A DNA stretch of 64,000 bases from an uncultured Oscillospiraceae bacterium. GTDB taxonomy: Bacteria > Bacillota > Clostridia > Oscillospirales > Oscillospiraceae. The translations under genes and the position numbers were made by a program. The DNA is taken from the NCBI GenBank assembly GCA_910584045.1, contig CAJTYO010000003.1:1-64000 (forward strand), given 5' to 3'. This document shows positions 34,562 through 43,686 of this stretch, one piece after another. Within the stretch, counting starts at the first letter, position 1; the number at the start of each line of letters is the position of its first letter. The notes under the pieces are model-generated. The model was not told where the DNA came from and searched no databases. It saw only the letters and a program-made list of their open reading frames with translations.

Positions 34562-35614
34562 TTAAATCAGGTCTGCCAAGTCTATGCTGGATTTCTGTGT
34601 GTTCTGCCGGATGAGGAATTGGGTCAGGCTCTCCCAGTTCTCCTCGCCTCCGGCCTCATCCTTGCCGCCCGTGTTCAGGTCCAAATAGATGCCCAGCTGA
34701 TTGAGCCGCTGCCGCAGCTGTTCCAGCTGCATCCGCCGGGGGTCATCCTCGTCCAGGGCGTTGATCTGCCGGGACAGGCCGGCCATGGAGCTAACCATGT
34801 CCGTCTTCCTCTCGCCGCTGTCCGTGGCGCGCATCCCTTCCAGAATGGCGTCCAGCGCATCGATTATGGCCTGCTTCTCCTTTTCCTCCTCGCTCCGCTC
34901 CAGCTGTGCCTTGATCTTCTGGAGGAGGCCGGAGTAGATTTCGCTGTCGGGGTTTCGCATCTGATCGATGATGTCCGCCGGCTTCTCGTTCGAAGCTCCG
35001 TCCTCCGCTTTTCCAGGGGACTGGCCCGCCATACGGGAGAGAATCGCTGAGAGGCTTTTGAACATATCGATCTCCGCAGTCTGCATCTCTTTCTGCGACG
35101 GTGTTTTCCCTTCAGGGCTCCACCGAAGCCGGTCGCTGATCCACCTGAGGATGTTTCCGTCCGCGTCCTCTCTTTTGAAAATGGGCGGCGGCGCGCTGCT
35201 GTAGCTCCACGCTTCCACAATCTCCAGCTCACGGGAGATAGCCTCGCCATTTTCGTCCGGATAGGCCGCTACAACTACGTTGTCGCAGCCCAGCAGCCTT
35301 TTCTCCCATGGAGAGATGGCCCCCATGCTCTCCAGGTCATCCAGAAAGGCGTCATACTCCTTATCGGACATGTTCCGGGGATCATACTTGTTTGTCAAGG
35401 CGGTGATCTCTGTCTCCGTCAGCTTGGCCCGGGTCTCGCTGCCGTTATAGAGCTTTTCATCTGCACGCTTTTCGACTGTCTGCTCCCAGACCTTCTCCGC
35501 CTGTTCCAAAAACTCGCTGCGGTTCTGGATCTCCGGCTGCGCTCCATTCTTCGGGACGGTCACGGCGGTGTGAATGTTGGCAAGAATGCCGTTTGCCAGA
35601 GTGCTGAATTCCAT
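34562..35614 (-). CDS. Unknown protein between fliJ and fliK
   Basis: A 350-residue soluble, acidic and mostly helical protein with no family I recognise. A calcium-like or EF-type motif is not evident. The segments TETEITALTNKYDPRNMSDKEYDAFLDDL and LEQLRQRLNQLGIYLDLNTGG stand out. In Bacillus this position holds ylxF, a MotE-like membrane protein, but no membrane helix is visible here. ATG 35614 has GGAGAAGG upstream. It is within the operon, 24 bases before fliK's start, so a flagellar role is likely but undefined. Confidence 0.6.
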   Translation of the reverse strand: MEFSTLANGILANIHTAVTVPKNGAQPEIQNRSEFLEQAEKVWEQTVEKRADEKLYNGSETRAKLTETEITALTNKYDPRNMSDKEYDAFLDDLESMGAISPWEKRLLGCDNVVVAAYPDENGEAISRELEIVEAWSYSSAPPPIFKREDADGNILRWISDRLRWSPEGKTPSQKEMQTAEIDMFKSLSAILSRMAGQSPGKAEDGASNEKPADIIDQMRNPDSEIYSGLLQKIKAQLERSEEEKEKQAIIDALDAILEGMRATDSGERKTDMVSSMAGLSRQINALDEDDPRRMQLEQLRQRLNQLGIYLDLNTGGKDEAGGEENWESLTQFLIRQNTQKSSIDLADLI

Positions 35615-35817
35615 ACTTTCCTTCTCCTTCGTCATTGCTCTGCGCATCCGCGTGGGTAAGTCGTTTGAAGCGGCCTGAGCCGCCTTGCCCGCTCACCTCC
35701 CCTCCTGTCTGGAATGGGATATGCGCCTGAGACCGGCCTCACCACCTTTCCTGGTCCTCTCCTGTCATTACAAGGTATATATCTGAGAACGTCCCCAGCG
35801 GGACGATGCTCACCATT

Positions 35818-36270
35818 CTATGCGCTCTGGGCCTCCATGACCCGCTTGGTTGTGACGAACTCGTCAATCAGAGCTTCCTCGCTCTTCTGGACGGCCTTGT
35901 TGTAGTGCTCCAGCTTCTTCTCCCGCAGCTTCTCGATTGATGAGGTCTCCTTCTTTGCCTCCACCACCTCGTTGCGCTTGGCCTCCGCCTGCTTGCGCAG
36001 CTCGTAGAGATGGTTATATGCCTCCTCGATCTCCCGCTCCCGGGAGCGCAGGTACTGCTCGTACTTCATAGCGTCCAGAATGCTGATCCCCTCCAGCTTC
36101 CGCCGGTTGAACTCCTGGCTCTGGCTGCGGTAAGCCGCCTCCAGCTCCTCTATGTACGCCTCCTGCTGCCGCACCTGGGCCAGGATGGCCCCGTGCTCCA
36201 CCTGGAGGGAATCCAGAACCTGCTGCTTATAGTCCAGAACTGTCTCGAGAGAAAAGCGGAATCGTTTCAT
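35818..36270 (-). CDS. fliJ: Flagellar export ATPase stalk protein FliJ
   Basis: A 150-residue coiled-coil protein with the FliJ opening MKRFRFSLETVLDYKQQ and charged heptads throughout. FliJ is the central stalk of the FliI ATPase ring and links it to FlhA. It follows fliI by 37 bases. ATG 36270 has CAGGAG upstream. Confidence 0.9.
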   Translation of the reverse strand: MKRFRFSLETVLDYKQQVLDSLQVEHGAILAQVRQQEAYIEELEAAYRSQSQEFNRRKLEGISILDAMKYEQYLRSREREIEEAYNHLYELRKQAEAKRNEVVEAKKETSSIEKLREKKLEHYNKAVQKSEEALIDEFVTTKRVMEAQSA

Positions 36271-36307
36271 AGGTGTGTTCTCCTGTATTCCATAGCTCTC
36301 CGCAAAA

Positions 36308-37609
36308 TCACTTCATGATTCTGCGCAGCTGCTCCAGGCTATCTTCATAGGAAAAGCTCTCGTTAATCCCCTGGGTCAGAAACTGATTGATGGAATCGAT
36401 TTTTCCCAGGGCGTGGTCCAGCTTGGGGTTGGTCCCCGACTTGTAGGCGCCTATAGAAACCAGGTCAGCGTTCTTCTCGTACACGCCCATAATATCCCGC
36501 AGCTTGCTGGCCAGCTGCCGGTGCTCCGGCGTAACGATCTCAACCATCAGACGGGAGATGCTGGCCCCCACGTCGATGGCGGGGAAATGGTTGGCGTTGG
36601 CCAGCTGCCGTGAGAGAACAATGTGGCCGTCCAGAATACCGCGAACCGTATCTGCGATGGGCTCGTTGGTGTCGTCGCCCTCCACCAACACGGTGTAGAC
36701 CCCGGTGATGGAACCCTTCTCAAAGTTGCCGCTGCGCTCGAGGAGCTTGGGCATCTCCGCATACATGGAGGGGGTGTATCCCCGAGCCACCGGCGGCTCA
36801 CCGATGGCCAGCCCGATCTCCCGCTGGGCCATGGCAAAACGCGTCAGGGAATCCATCATCAGCAGCACGTCATATCCCTGATCCCGGAAATACTCAGCGA
36901 TGCTGGTGGCCACGCTGGGACACTTCATGCGCAGCATGGCCGGCTGGTCGGAGGTTGCCACCACCAGAATGGAGCGGCGCATCCCCTCCTCCCCCAGATC
37001 CTTCTGCATGAACTCCAGCACCTCGCGGCCGCGCTCGCCCACCAGGGCGATGACGTTGATGTCTGCCTTCACATTTTTTGCGATCATCCCCAGAAGCGTG
37101 GACTTGCCCACACCGGAGCCGGCAAAGATGCCGATACGCTGCCCTTTGCCGATGGTCAGCAGACTGTCGATGGCTTTCACCCCGAACTCCATCCGCTCCC
37201 GGATGGGGGGGCGCGTCATGGGATTTATGTAACCGGAATCAATAGAGAACGTGTCCCCTCGTCCGAAAGGCTCCAGCCCATCTATGGGCTGACCCAGGGC
37301 ATTGATGACCCGGCCTCGCAGGAAGGGCCCTACCGGCAGCGTCAGCCGCTTGCCGGTGTTGCGCACGAAGTTGCCTGCGCTGATCCCACTCATATTAGCA
37401 TAGGGCATGAGTAGAATATGGTCGTTTTTGAACCCCACCACCTCGGCGGGTATCTGACCGCCCGACTCGTTGGAGTAGATGCGGCAGATGTCCCCGATGG
37501 CGGCCCGGCCGCCGGAGGCCTCGATGGACATGCCCACGATGTTTTCGATTTTTCCGGTCCGGCTCATGGTTTCGGCGGACCGGATCTGAGGAATCAGCTC
37601 GCGGAACAT
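36308..37609 (-). CDS. fliI: Flagellum-specific ATPase FliI
   Basis: A 433-residue F1-beta-like ATPase that powers early steps of type III export. Walker A (GIFAGSGVGKST), Walker B region (YDVLLMMDSLTRFAMAQREI) and catalytic Glu in GERGREVLEF are present. I chose ATG 37609 because GAAAGG lies six bases upstream; ATG 37615 overlaps the SD. FliH, its inhibitor and anchor, is encoded immediately upstream. Confidence 0.96.
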   Translation of the reverse strand: MFRELIPQIRSAETMSRTGKIENIVGMSIEASGGRAAIGDICRIYSNESGGQIPAEVVGFKNDHILLMPYANMSGISAGNFVRNTGKRLTLPVGPFLRGRVINALGQPIDGLEPFGRGDTFSIDSGYINPMTRPPIRERMEFGVKAIDSLLTIGKGQRIGIFAGSGVGKSTLLGMIAKNVKADINVIALVGERGREVLEFMQKDLGEEGMRRSILVVATSDQPAMLRMKCPSVATSIAEYFRDQGYDVLLMMDSLTRFAMAQREIGLAIGEPPVARGYTPSMYAEMPKLLERSGNFEKGSITGVYTVLVEGDDTNEPIADTVRGILDGHIVLSRQLANANHFPAIDVGASISRLMVEIVTPEHRQLASKLRDIMGVYEKNADLVSIGAYKSGTNPKLDHALGKIDSINQFLTQGINESFSYEDSLEQLRRIMK

Positions 37610-37647
37610 AGTCATCCTTTCTCATGCCTGAAACGGTACGTTTGCTG

Positions 37648-38517
37648 CTACAGCGCCCCCATCTGGTCCCGAAGCAGGTCGCGGATGTTGGTCATCTGGG
37701 TGGAAACGCTGGCGTCTATGATCTCCTCCGGAGTCTCGACGATGCATGTGCCGCCCTCGTCGTCCCCCATGGGGATAATCTTCACATGTTGGCTCAAAGC
37801 CCCCAGGGCCGTAGTCAGCGCGGGAGAAATTTTAGCAATTCCCTTGGTGTCGCAGCCGGATATGTAGATATGGACCCACTCCTGCCGCTTGAGCCGCTCG
37901 GTGGCCGTCTGGATCATCCGCACAATCACCTCGCTGCTGCTGCGCAGGCTGACGCGCACCACCTTTTCCGCCACCGCGATGCACAGGTCCAACAGCTCAT
38001 CCTGCGCCTGGAGCAGGACCTCCTCCCGGGCCATATCCGCCTTCTCCAGGAAGGCTTGCACCTCTTTTTCCATGCGCTCGGCCACGGCCTCACGGTCCCG
38101 CTCGGCGTCCTCCACAGCCTTGGAAATACCCTGGGCGTAGCCCTCGCGATAACCCTCGTCCCGGGCGCCCATTCGGATCTCCTCCTGCTCTGCCTTAGCG
38201 GCGGCACGGGCGCCAGCCAGCAGCTCCTCCGCCTCCTCTCGGGCCTGCCGGAGGATCAGCTCCGCCTGAAGCTGGGCGTACTGCACGGGGCCGCCGGTCT
38301 CCGGCGGCGGAGGGCTGTCCGCGGCCCTGCCGGGCGGAGGCGCTTCGCTGTCCTCCTCCGGCTCCGGAGCCTCCTCCACATCGGGCAGAGGGGCCCCCTC
38401 CGGCTCCTCCTCTCCGCCGGGCCCGGCGGGGAGGAGCTCCTCCTCCTCCGCCAGCTCGGCGGTATCGGGGAACCGGTATGCCTCGGGGTCAAGGAGCCCC
38501 TTGAGAATGTTACGCAA
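37648..38517 (-). CDS. fliH: Flagellar assembly protein FliH
   Basis: A 289-residue protein: a Pro/Glu-rich N-terminal half (about 20-95), a coiled coil rich in Ala-Glu-Arg (about 100-180), and a C-terminal V-ATPase E-subunit-like domain (ELLDLCIAVAEKVVRVSL). It binds FliI. Translation likely begins at TTG 38517, overlapping the fliG stop by eight bases, with AAAGGA eight bases upstream inside fliG. The acidic N-terminal half is longer than in Bacillus. Confidence 0.88.
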   Translation of the reverse strand: MRNILKGLLDPEAYRFPDTAELAEEEELLPAGPGGEEEPEGAPLPDVEEAPEPEEDSEAPPPGRAADSPPPPETGGPVQYAQLQAELILRQAREEAEELLAGARAAAKAEQEEIRMGARDEGYREGYAQGISKAVEDAERDREAVAERMEKEVQAFLEKADMAREEVLLQAQDELLDLCIAVAEKVVRVSLRSSSEVIVRMIQTATERLKRQEWVHIYISGCDTKGIAKISPALTTALGALSQHVKIIPMGDDEGGTCIVETPEEIIDASVSTQMTNIRDLLRDQMGAL

Positions 38518-39523
38518 TGATATCGTCCTTTCCGCCCTTCAGGATCACGATCTCGTTCTTCTCCTCCAGGTCGCGGATGACGCTGACAATACGCTGCTGC
38601 GCATCCTCCACGTCCTTCATGCGGACATTGGTCGTGATCTCCAGATCGTCCCGGATGCTTTCCGCCATACGGGCGGACATGTTCATAAACAGCTTGTTGG
38701 AGACTTCCGCGTTGGCGCTCTTCAGCGCCAGTACCAGATCTCTCGGGTCGCAGTCCCGGACGAAGCGCTGGACGGACCTGTCGTCCATGGTGACGATGTC
38801 CTCGAAAACAAACATCCGCTTCCTGATCTCGTCCGCCAGGTCCGCGTTGTCCACGCCCAAACGGTCGAAGATGGCCTTCTCGCTGGAGCGGTCCAGGTTG
38901 TTCATGATGCCGGCCACATAGTCGATGCCGCCCACCTTGACGTTGGATGTGGTGAGCATACTGGAGAACTTCTTCTCCATATCCGCCTCGATGATCTTGA
39001 TGGCGGCGGGGGAGGCGCTCTCCATGGTGGCAATAGCCTCCACCACCCGCACCTGCCGCTCGGGGGACAGCTGCTCGATGACGCCGGCAGCCTTGTTGGG
39101 GTCCACGTAGCTGAGAACCAGTGCCATAGTCTGGGGCCGCTCGTTCTGCAGAGCGGAGTACAGACTCTTGACATCCGCCTTGTCCAAAAAGGCAAACTCC
39201 CGGTTTTTCAGACTCTTGGTCACCTTCTCCAGCAGGCTGGTGGCCGCCGCAGTGCCAAACGCCTTTTCCAGCACCGTCCGCGCATACTCCAAACCGCCCT
39301 CGGTGACCGCCTTCTGGGTCATGCAGCTCTGATAAAACTCAGTGAGCACGTCCTCGGTCTGCTGCGCATCCAGCATACCCAGCCGGGCCACCTCCAGCGT
39401 CAGGGTCTCCAGGTCCGTCGGCTCGATGTACTGGTAGATGAGGGACGCTTTCTCCGCGCCCAGGGACACGACGACGGCCGCGGCCTTCTGCGGGCCGGTC
39501 AGCTCTATGCGGGTATCATCCAT
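38510..39523 (-). CDS. fliG: Flagellar motor switch protein FliG
   Basis: A 337-residue rotor protein with N, middle and C domains. The C-terminal torque helix carries the charged pattern DRSVQRFVRDCDPRDLVLALK, which faces MotA. The middle-domain EHPQ-type motif is represented near NERPQTMALVLSYVD. It overlaps fliF by eight bases and fliH by eight bases, so the three are tightly coupled. Confidence 0.96.
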   Translation of the reverse strand: MDDTRIELTGPQKAAAVVVSLGAEKASLIYQYIEPTDLETLTLEVARLGMLDAQQTEDVLTEFYQSCMTQKAVTEGGLEYARTVLEKAFGTAAATSLLEKVTKSLKNREFAFLDKADVKSLYSALQNERPQTMALVLSYVDPNKAAGVIEQLSPERQVRVVEAIATMESASPAAIKIIEADMEKKFSSMLTTSNVKVGGIDYVAGIMNNLDRSSEKAIFDRLGVDNADLADEIRKRMFVFEDIVTMDDRSVQRFVRDCDPRDLVLALKSANAEVSNKLFMNMSARMAESIRDDLEITTNVRMKDVEDAQQRIVSVIRDLEEKNEIVILKGGKDDIIA

Positions 39524-41189
39524 TGTCGTCGTCCCCTCCCTTCAGCCAGGTCTTGAGCATAAGGGCCGCAACCTCGGGGTTGTTCTGCACAAACTGACGT
39601 ACATTCTTGCGCAGCTCCATGCTCTTCTCGGTATTGATCTCCATGATGTCCGCGCCGGTAGTGGGTGCGGGCGGCTGCCCGTCCTCCCCAACGGCCTGGG
39701 GCGTGAGGCCCAGCTCGCCCAGGAGCCCATCGGCTCCCAGCTCGCCAAGCTGCTCCTCGATGATCCGCTGATCCTCTTCCTCGCGCTGCTTCTTCTTCTT
39801 TCTGCGAATGCTGAGAATCACAATCAGCAGCACGACGATCAGCAGCAGCGCCGCCGCTGCGATAATCACATAGGGCACGTACTCCTGCGGGATCAAACCG
39901 GGCGCAGGCTCGGGCACGGGATCGGTCTTGAAGGGCGCCACCAGCACGCTGACCCGGTCCGCCGGGTTCTCGCCGCCGATGTTGCCGGCCTTAGCCACGT
40001 GGTTCTGCAGCTGCTCCACGTCCAGGTTGGCGGCGGTGTTGGCGTCTGCGTTGATGGTAACGGCGATGGAGATGTCGGAGATGGTGGGGGCCACCTTGAT
40101 CTGCTCCCGTGTCTCGTCGATTTTGTTGTCCCGTTCGAAGGAACTGACCCAGCCGTCCTCGTCCTCCACCCCTTGTGCTTCATCCCGGACATAGGTCGGG
40201 ATGTCGGCGTTGGTGCTGGTCCCGGGCACGCCGCCCACCAGCTGATAGCCGTCCCTCGTCAAGGCGTAAGTCCCCATCTCGTGGCCGATAAGACCTGCGC
40301 TCTCATAAGAGCCTTCCGGCTGGCTGTAGGAGACGGAGTCCACATACCTCTCGCTCACATCCACCGTCACACCCACGGCAACGCTTACGTTTTCCGCCCC
40401 GTACAACTGGTCCAGCACGTTCTTCACCTCGGTGCGGATGCGGTTGGACGTGGACTCCTCCAGACGGCGCTTGAGCTCCAAGACATCGCTGGTGGAGGCG
40501 CCGGACTCGGTGCCGGAGTAGGTGTTGTTCATGGTATCCGTAATGGACACACTATCGATGGTCATACCGGACCATGCGTGGGAGACCAGCCAGCGGATGG
40601 CCTCGGCGGTCTCGTCCGGCAGGATGAAGTTGTTGCGCAGCGTCAAATGGACGGCGGCAGTGGTCTCTGTGGAGATATCCTCCAGCACGTAGGTCCGGTC
40701 CTCGCCGGGCGTTATGTACACGTCCGCATCCAGCACGCCGTTGAAGGTCCGGATGGTGGTCTCCAACCGCTCCTGCTGGGCGATGAGGTAGGCCCGCTCA
40801 CCCTGTGAGTTGGTGGTCAAGGCCCCCACGTTGCTCCAGTAGCTGCCGTACAGACTGGCGTCCTTGGGGTATCCCTGCTGGGCCAGCTGGGCCAGCAGGA
40901 GGGGGTACTGCTCGCTGCGCACCATAATGGTGGTGCCGGTGGCCTGATAGTCCGTGATCCCATTGCTCTGGAAGTAAGAAAGGATGTCGCTTACCTCCGT
41001 GGGGGTCAGGTCCTGATACAGCGGCACGTACTCCTTTTTGCCGCTGAGCAGGACCACCGTCACCACAATGGCGATGAGAACCACAGCCAGGGCGGCGGCC
41101 AATATGATGCGCATTTTCTTGCTCATGTTTTTGAAAAAGTCCTTGACCTTCTCCCAAAGACCTTTCAGCTTTGTGGTATCCACTGGCAA
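39516..41189 (-). CDS. fliF: Flagellar MS-ring protein FliF
   Basis: A 557-residue membrane protein forming the MS ring. TM1 lies near residues 27-48 and TM2 near 436-460; ring-building motifs lie between (SYSQPEGSYESAGLIGHEMGTYALTRDGYQ is within the extracytoplasmic region). The C-terminal tail that grips FliG is present (EKSMELRKNVRQFVQNNPEVAALMLKTWL). The start is TTG 41189 or GTG 41183; both have usable upstream G-rich sites. Confidence 0.95.
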   Translation of the reverse strand: MPVDTTKLKGLWEKVKDFFKNMSKKMRIILAAALAVVLIAIVVTVVLLSGKKEYVPLYQDLTPTEVSDILSYFQSNGITDYQATGTTIMVRSEQYPLLLAQLAQQGYPKDASLYGSYWSNVGALTTNSQGERAYLIAQQERLETTIRTFNGVLDADVYITPGEDRTYVLEDISTETTAAVHLTLRNNFILPDETAEAIRWLVSHAWSGMTIDSVSITDTMNNTYSGTESGASTSDVLELKRRLEESTSNRIRTEVKNVLDQLYGAENVSVAVGVTVDVSERYVDSVSYSQPEGSYESAGLIGHEMGTYALTRDGYQLVGGVPGTSTNADIPTYVRDEAQGVEDEDGWVSSFERDNKIDETREQIKVAPTISDISIAVTINADANTAANLDVEQLQNHVAKAGNIGGENPADRVSVLVAPFKTDPVPEPAPGLIPQEYVPYVIIAAAALLLIVVLLIVILSIRRKKKKQREEEDQRIIEEQLGELGADGLLGELGLTPQAVGEDGQPPAPTTGADIMEINTEKSMELRKNVRQFVQNNPEVAALMLKTWLKGGDDDNG

Positions 41190-41221
41190 TTTCCCCGGCC
41201 CTTTCTATGGAATAGGAGCCT

Positions 41222-41530
41222 TTACAGGCTGATACGGCTGAGCTCGCTGTAGGCGCTGAGCGCCTTATCACGCAGCTGGACAAACAGGGCCACGGAGGTC
41301 TCCGCCTTGTACAGAGCCATGCTCAGCTCCACGGGGTTGTCCAACTGGCCGGTGGAGAGCAGATACTCCTTCTTGGCCACCTCGTCCTCGGTCTGGCGGA
41401 CGTTGTCCACCAGGGACCGGAAAATATCGCCGAAGACAGACCCCTCCGCCTTCTTCTCCTGCACAGTCGGGGTCTCCCGAATGGGGAAGGTCTCCCACAG
41501 GGGGGAGATTCTCTGGAATGTATTTTCCAT
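41222..41530 (-). CDS. fliE: Flagellar hook-basal-body protein FliE
   Basis: A 102-residue rod-base protein that joins the MS ring to the rod and is the first exported substrate. The C-terminal half shows the FliE pattern (ELSMALYKAETSVALFVQLRDKALSAYSELSRI). The start is ATG 41530 with GGAGG nine bases upstream; longer readings into the flgC gap have no support. It lies between flgC and fliF as in Bacillus. Confidence 0.93.
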   Translation of the reverse strand: MENTFQRISPLWETFPIRETPTVQEKKAEGSVFGDIFRSLVDNVRQTEDEVAKKEYLLSTGQLDNPVELSMALYKAETSVALFVQLRDKALSAYSELSRISL

Positions 41531-41680
41531 ATTATAAATCCTCCATGGTATTTCCGCTGGTCGTAAACTGTCGAGGATGCCCTGGTAAACAGCATCCCGG
41601 CTGACATCTTGGGGTAAACGCGCGGAAGAGGGCCAGACAATCAATACCCTTTGATCGACCTGACCCATATCCGTTTATCT

Positions 41681-42157
41681 CTATCTACCGATCTCCAGGC
41701 CCGAGCTGATAACGCCCTTCAGTACATTAAACGCTGTCACGTTTGCGGAATAGGCCTGACTAGCGGCCATGGCATCCGTGATCTCCTTGACCAGATCCAC
41801 GTTGGGCAGCTCCACATAGCCCTCCTCATTGGCATCCGGGTCCGCGGGATCGTACTTCAGCTTGAAGTCCGAGGGATCGTCCGCAATCTCCACCACGCGT
41901 ACGCCGCCGGTGGTGTCATACCCCGCGTTGCTCACCACGCCGTTCTGCCGGAACTGTGCCCGGGCCAGGGCGGCGCGGAAGTTGTCGCGCCGGACTCCGT
42001 CCTGGGATTGGAACACCACAACCTTCCGGCGGTAGGGTCCTCCCTCCTCCGTGCGGGTGGTGTTGATGTTGGTCACGTTCTCGCTGATCACGTCCAGCCG
42101 CAGGTGCTGGGCTGTGATGCCGGAACCGATAATGTTAATCGTACTGAGAAATGACAT
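41681..42157 (-). CDS. flgC: Flagellar proximal rod protein FlgC
   Basis: A 158-residue rod subunit. The axial N-terminus (LRLDVISENVTNINTTR) and C-terminus (VDLVKEITDAMAASQAYSANVTAFNVLK) are clear. SD AAGGAGAAGG precedes ATG 42157. About 150 bases separate it from fliE, with no gene in between. Confidence 0.95.
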   Translation of the reverse strand: MSFLSTINIIGSGITAQHLRLDVISENVTNINTTRTEEGGPYRRKVVVFQSQDGVRRDNFRAALARAQFRQNGVVSNAGYDTTGGVRVVEIADDPSDFKLKYDPADPDANEEGYVELPNVDLVKEITDAMAASQAYSANVTAFNVLKGVISSGLEIGR

Positions 42158-42200
42158 AGCCTTCTCCTTCTATCTCTCCCGGCCTGGGCGCCGGGGCCGG

Positions 42201-42590
42201 TTACTGGCCGCGGATTGCCATCAGAATCCGGGACATATCGCTGTTGATGGCCCGATAAACATGCTGCACCTGATAGGAGTTGCGCACCATCTCAATGGAC
42301 TGTTCAGCCACATTCACGCCGTTTTCATCCATACGGGCAGACTCGTCCCACGCGGTGTGAACCACCGGTACGGACGTGCGCAGAGTTTCTCGGATATCTC
42401 CGGTCCCGCCCATGGCAGCCGCCTGAGTGATGCTGGCGCGCAGCGCCTCCTCAAAAGTGACATACTTCGCTTTATAATTCGGTGTATCCGCGTTGGAGAT
42501 GTTGTCCAGAATCGCCCGCTGCTTCACCCACTGGAAGTTCGCGGCTCGCTCCAGCATAATCATGGAATTGGACGTAAAAAAGTTCGACAT
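42201..42590 (-). CDS. flgB: Flagellar proximal rod protein FlgB (first gene of the fla/che operon)
   Basis: A 129-residue rod subunit. The motif QRAILDNISNADTPNYKAKYVTFEEAL is the FlgB/rod N-terminal signature and SIEMVRNSYQVQHVYRAINSDMSRIL the C-terminal helix. The start is ATG 42590 with GGAGG eight bases upstream. It is the promoter-proximal gene of an operon running to about 14.6 kb. Its mRNA leader of about 145 bases contains GC-rich hairpins. Confidence 0.95.
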   Translation of the reverse strand: MSNFFTSNSMIMLERAANFQWVKQRAILDNISNADTPNYKAKYVTFEEALRASITQAAAMGGTGDIRETLRTSVPVVHTAWDESARMDENGVNVAEQSIEMVRNSYQVQHVYRAINSDMSRILMAIRGQ

Positions 42591-42599
42591 ACTGTTGTC

Positions 42600-42735
42600 C
42601 TCCACTGAAAATCGCGCGTTTTGGCGCTTCTTTAGGCAAAGCTACCCCTACCCACGAAGGGGATAGTTCCCTCCTCGCCGGCAAAGCGGCTCTGCGGCCT
42701 CCCTCACGCGTATTCCTGTCCAATGTATGAGACTG
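42600..42735 (-). promoter_or_regulatory. Structured 5' leader of the fla/che operon
   Basis: The leader contains a hairpin with CTATCCCC pairing to GGGGTAG and two copies of GCTTTGCC. I compared it mentally with c-di-GMP riboswitch classes and saw no match. CsrA-type GGA sites are present (GAGGA, GGAGG), so translational control is possible but unproven. Confidence 0.35.
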
Positions 42736-42740
42736 TTCCT

Positions 42741-42769
42741 AGTATAATACATTTTGTCGGAAGATGCAA
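42741..42769 (-). promoter_or_regulatory. Main sigma-A type promoter of the fla/che operon
   Basis: On the minus strand TTGCAT (42764-42769) is 17 bases from TATACT (42741-42746). An A/T-rich stretch directly upstream could act as an UP element. The predicted leader to flgB is about 145 bases. Confidence 0.75.
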
Positions 42770-42824
42770 GATATTTATCTAAAATTGTAGAATGTAACCA
42801 TAATATGTCGATATGAATTTCCCA

Positions 42825-42854
42825 ATTTTAATGCACTTCCAATAAATCTGTCAA
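42825..42854 (-). promoter_or_regulatory. Second upstream promoter of the fla/che operon
   Basis: A perfect TTGACA (42849-42854) lies 18 bases from TAAAAT (42825-42830). A weaker third match between the two (TCGACA 42806-42811, 16 bases, TACAAT 42784-42789) is also present. Multiple starts would let several regulators act on the operon. Confidence 0.6.
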
Positions 42855-42927
42855 TTTTCTACAGATATGGAAATTTTTTACATGCCACCCCCGCCACTTT
42901 TCCGCCCGCTGTGTCCGGACACAACAA

Positions 42928-42963
42928 AACGCCCATAGACTTTATATGCAGTCCATGGGCGTT
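42928..42963 (-). terminator. Terminator of the flgM-csrA operon
   Basis: AACGCCCAT (42928-42936) pairs with ATGGGCGTT (42955-42963), with a further inner stem. On the minus strand it ends with TTTTGTTG. It lies 12 bases after csrA and insulates the next operon's promoters. Confidence 0.85.
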
Positions 42964-42974
42964 CTATGCCTGTT

Positions 42975-43220
42975 TCACTTTTCGCGCCGGAGCCCGCCGC
43001 CCTCCCGCAGAACGTCCAACAGGGCCAGGGGCGAGGCCTCCTCTCCGGCGGCCTCCCGGTTGACCTCCGCCGCGATTTTCAGCTCGCTGCGGAGAATGGA
43101 CACATCCTTGGGCGCCTGGATAGCCAGACGGACCCTGCCCGCCTCTACGGAAAGGATCGAGACCTCGATTCCCTCCCCAATCAGTACGGACTCCCCCGCC
43201 TTGCGCTGGAGGATCAGCAT
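42975..43220 (-). CDS. csrA: Translational regulator CsrA
   Basis: An 81-residue RNA-binding protein. MLILQRKAGESVLIGEGIEVSILSV is the diagnostic N-terminus and VRLAIQAPKDVSILRSEL the RNA-contacting strand. In Gram-positive bacteria CsrA represses flagellin translation and is held by FliW, the adjacent gene product. Its start overlaps fliW by seven bases. The C-terminus is slightly longer than average. Confidence 0.96.
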   Translation of the reverse strand: MLILQRKAGESVLIGEGIEVSILSVEAGRVRLAIQAPKDVSILRSELKIAAEVNREAAGEEASPLALLDVLREGGGLRREK

Positions 43221-43669
43221 GGTCCCTCCCCCCTCCCGCCGCCGAACTCCGACAGGAGGTGGCGCATATGGTAGCCGCCTGTTTCCAGGATGACCTGCAT
43301 GGCCTGCCCGGTGCGGTCATTCACCGCCACCGGACAGCGTAAATTCACCGTGCTGTCCGCCACCGGGCTGCGCACCACGCACAGCGCGTAGAAGCACAGC
43401 TCCTCGCTGCGCTCCACGCCCAGCGCCCGCAGCTCCTCCGCCGTCAGGACGGGGGCGTATCCGGGGTCCAGGGTGAAGGGGTTCATCGCCACGAAGGCCA
43501 GCTGAGGCGTCACCGCGCTTTGAAAGCACAGCAGACTCCCCTCGCTGCCTTCGAAGGGAAGCAGGCAGAACTCCCGCTCCTCCTCAAAGCCAAACAGCCC
43601 CCGGTCAAACCGCAGCAGATGTCCCTCTGGACACTCCACCCGGCCAAAATACTTGGTTTGCAGCAGCAC
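43214..43669 (-). CDS. fliW: Flagellar assembly factor FliW
   Basis: A 151-residue protein that binds either flagellin or CsrA, releasing CsrA when flagellin is exported. LLRFDRGLFGFEEEREFCLLP is the family hallmark; NLRCPVAVNDRTGQAMQVIL the C-terminal core. It overlaps csrA, so the two are co-translated. ATG 43669. Confidence 0.95.
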   Translation of the reverse strand: MLLQTKYFGRVECPEGHLLRFDRGLFGFEEEREFCLLPFEGSEGSLLCFQSAVTPQLAFVAMNPFTLDPGYAPVLTAEELRALGVERSEELCFYALCVVRSPVADSTVNLRCPVAVNDRTGQAMQVILETGGYHMRHLLSEFGGGRGEGPC

Positions 43670-43686
43670 GCGCTATCCTCCCGCTT

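Noticed and set aside
42600..42735. c-di-GMP riboswitch in the flgB leader
   Set aside because: The conserved core sequences of the known c-di-GMP riboswitch classes were not seen.
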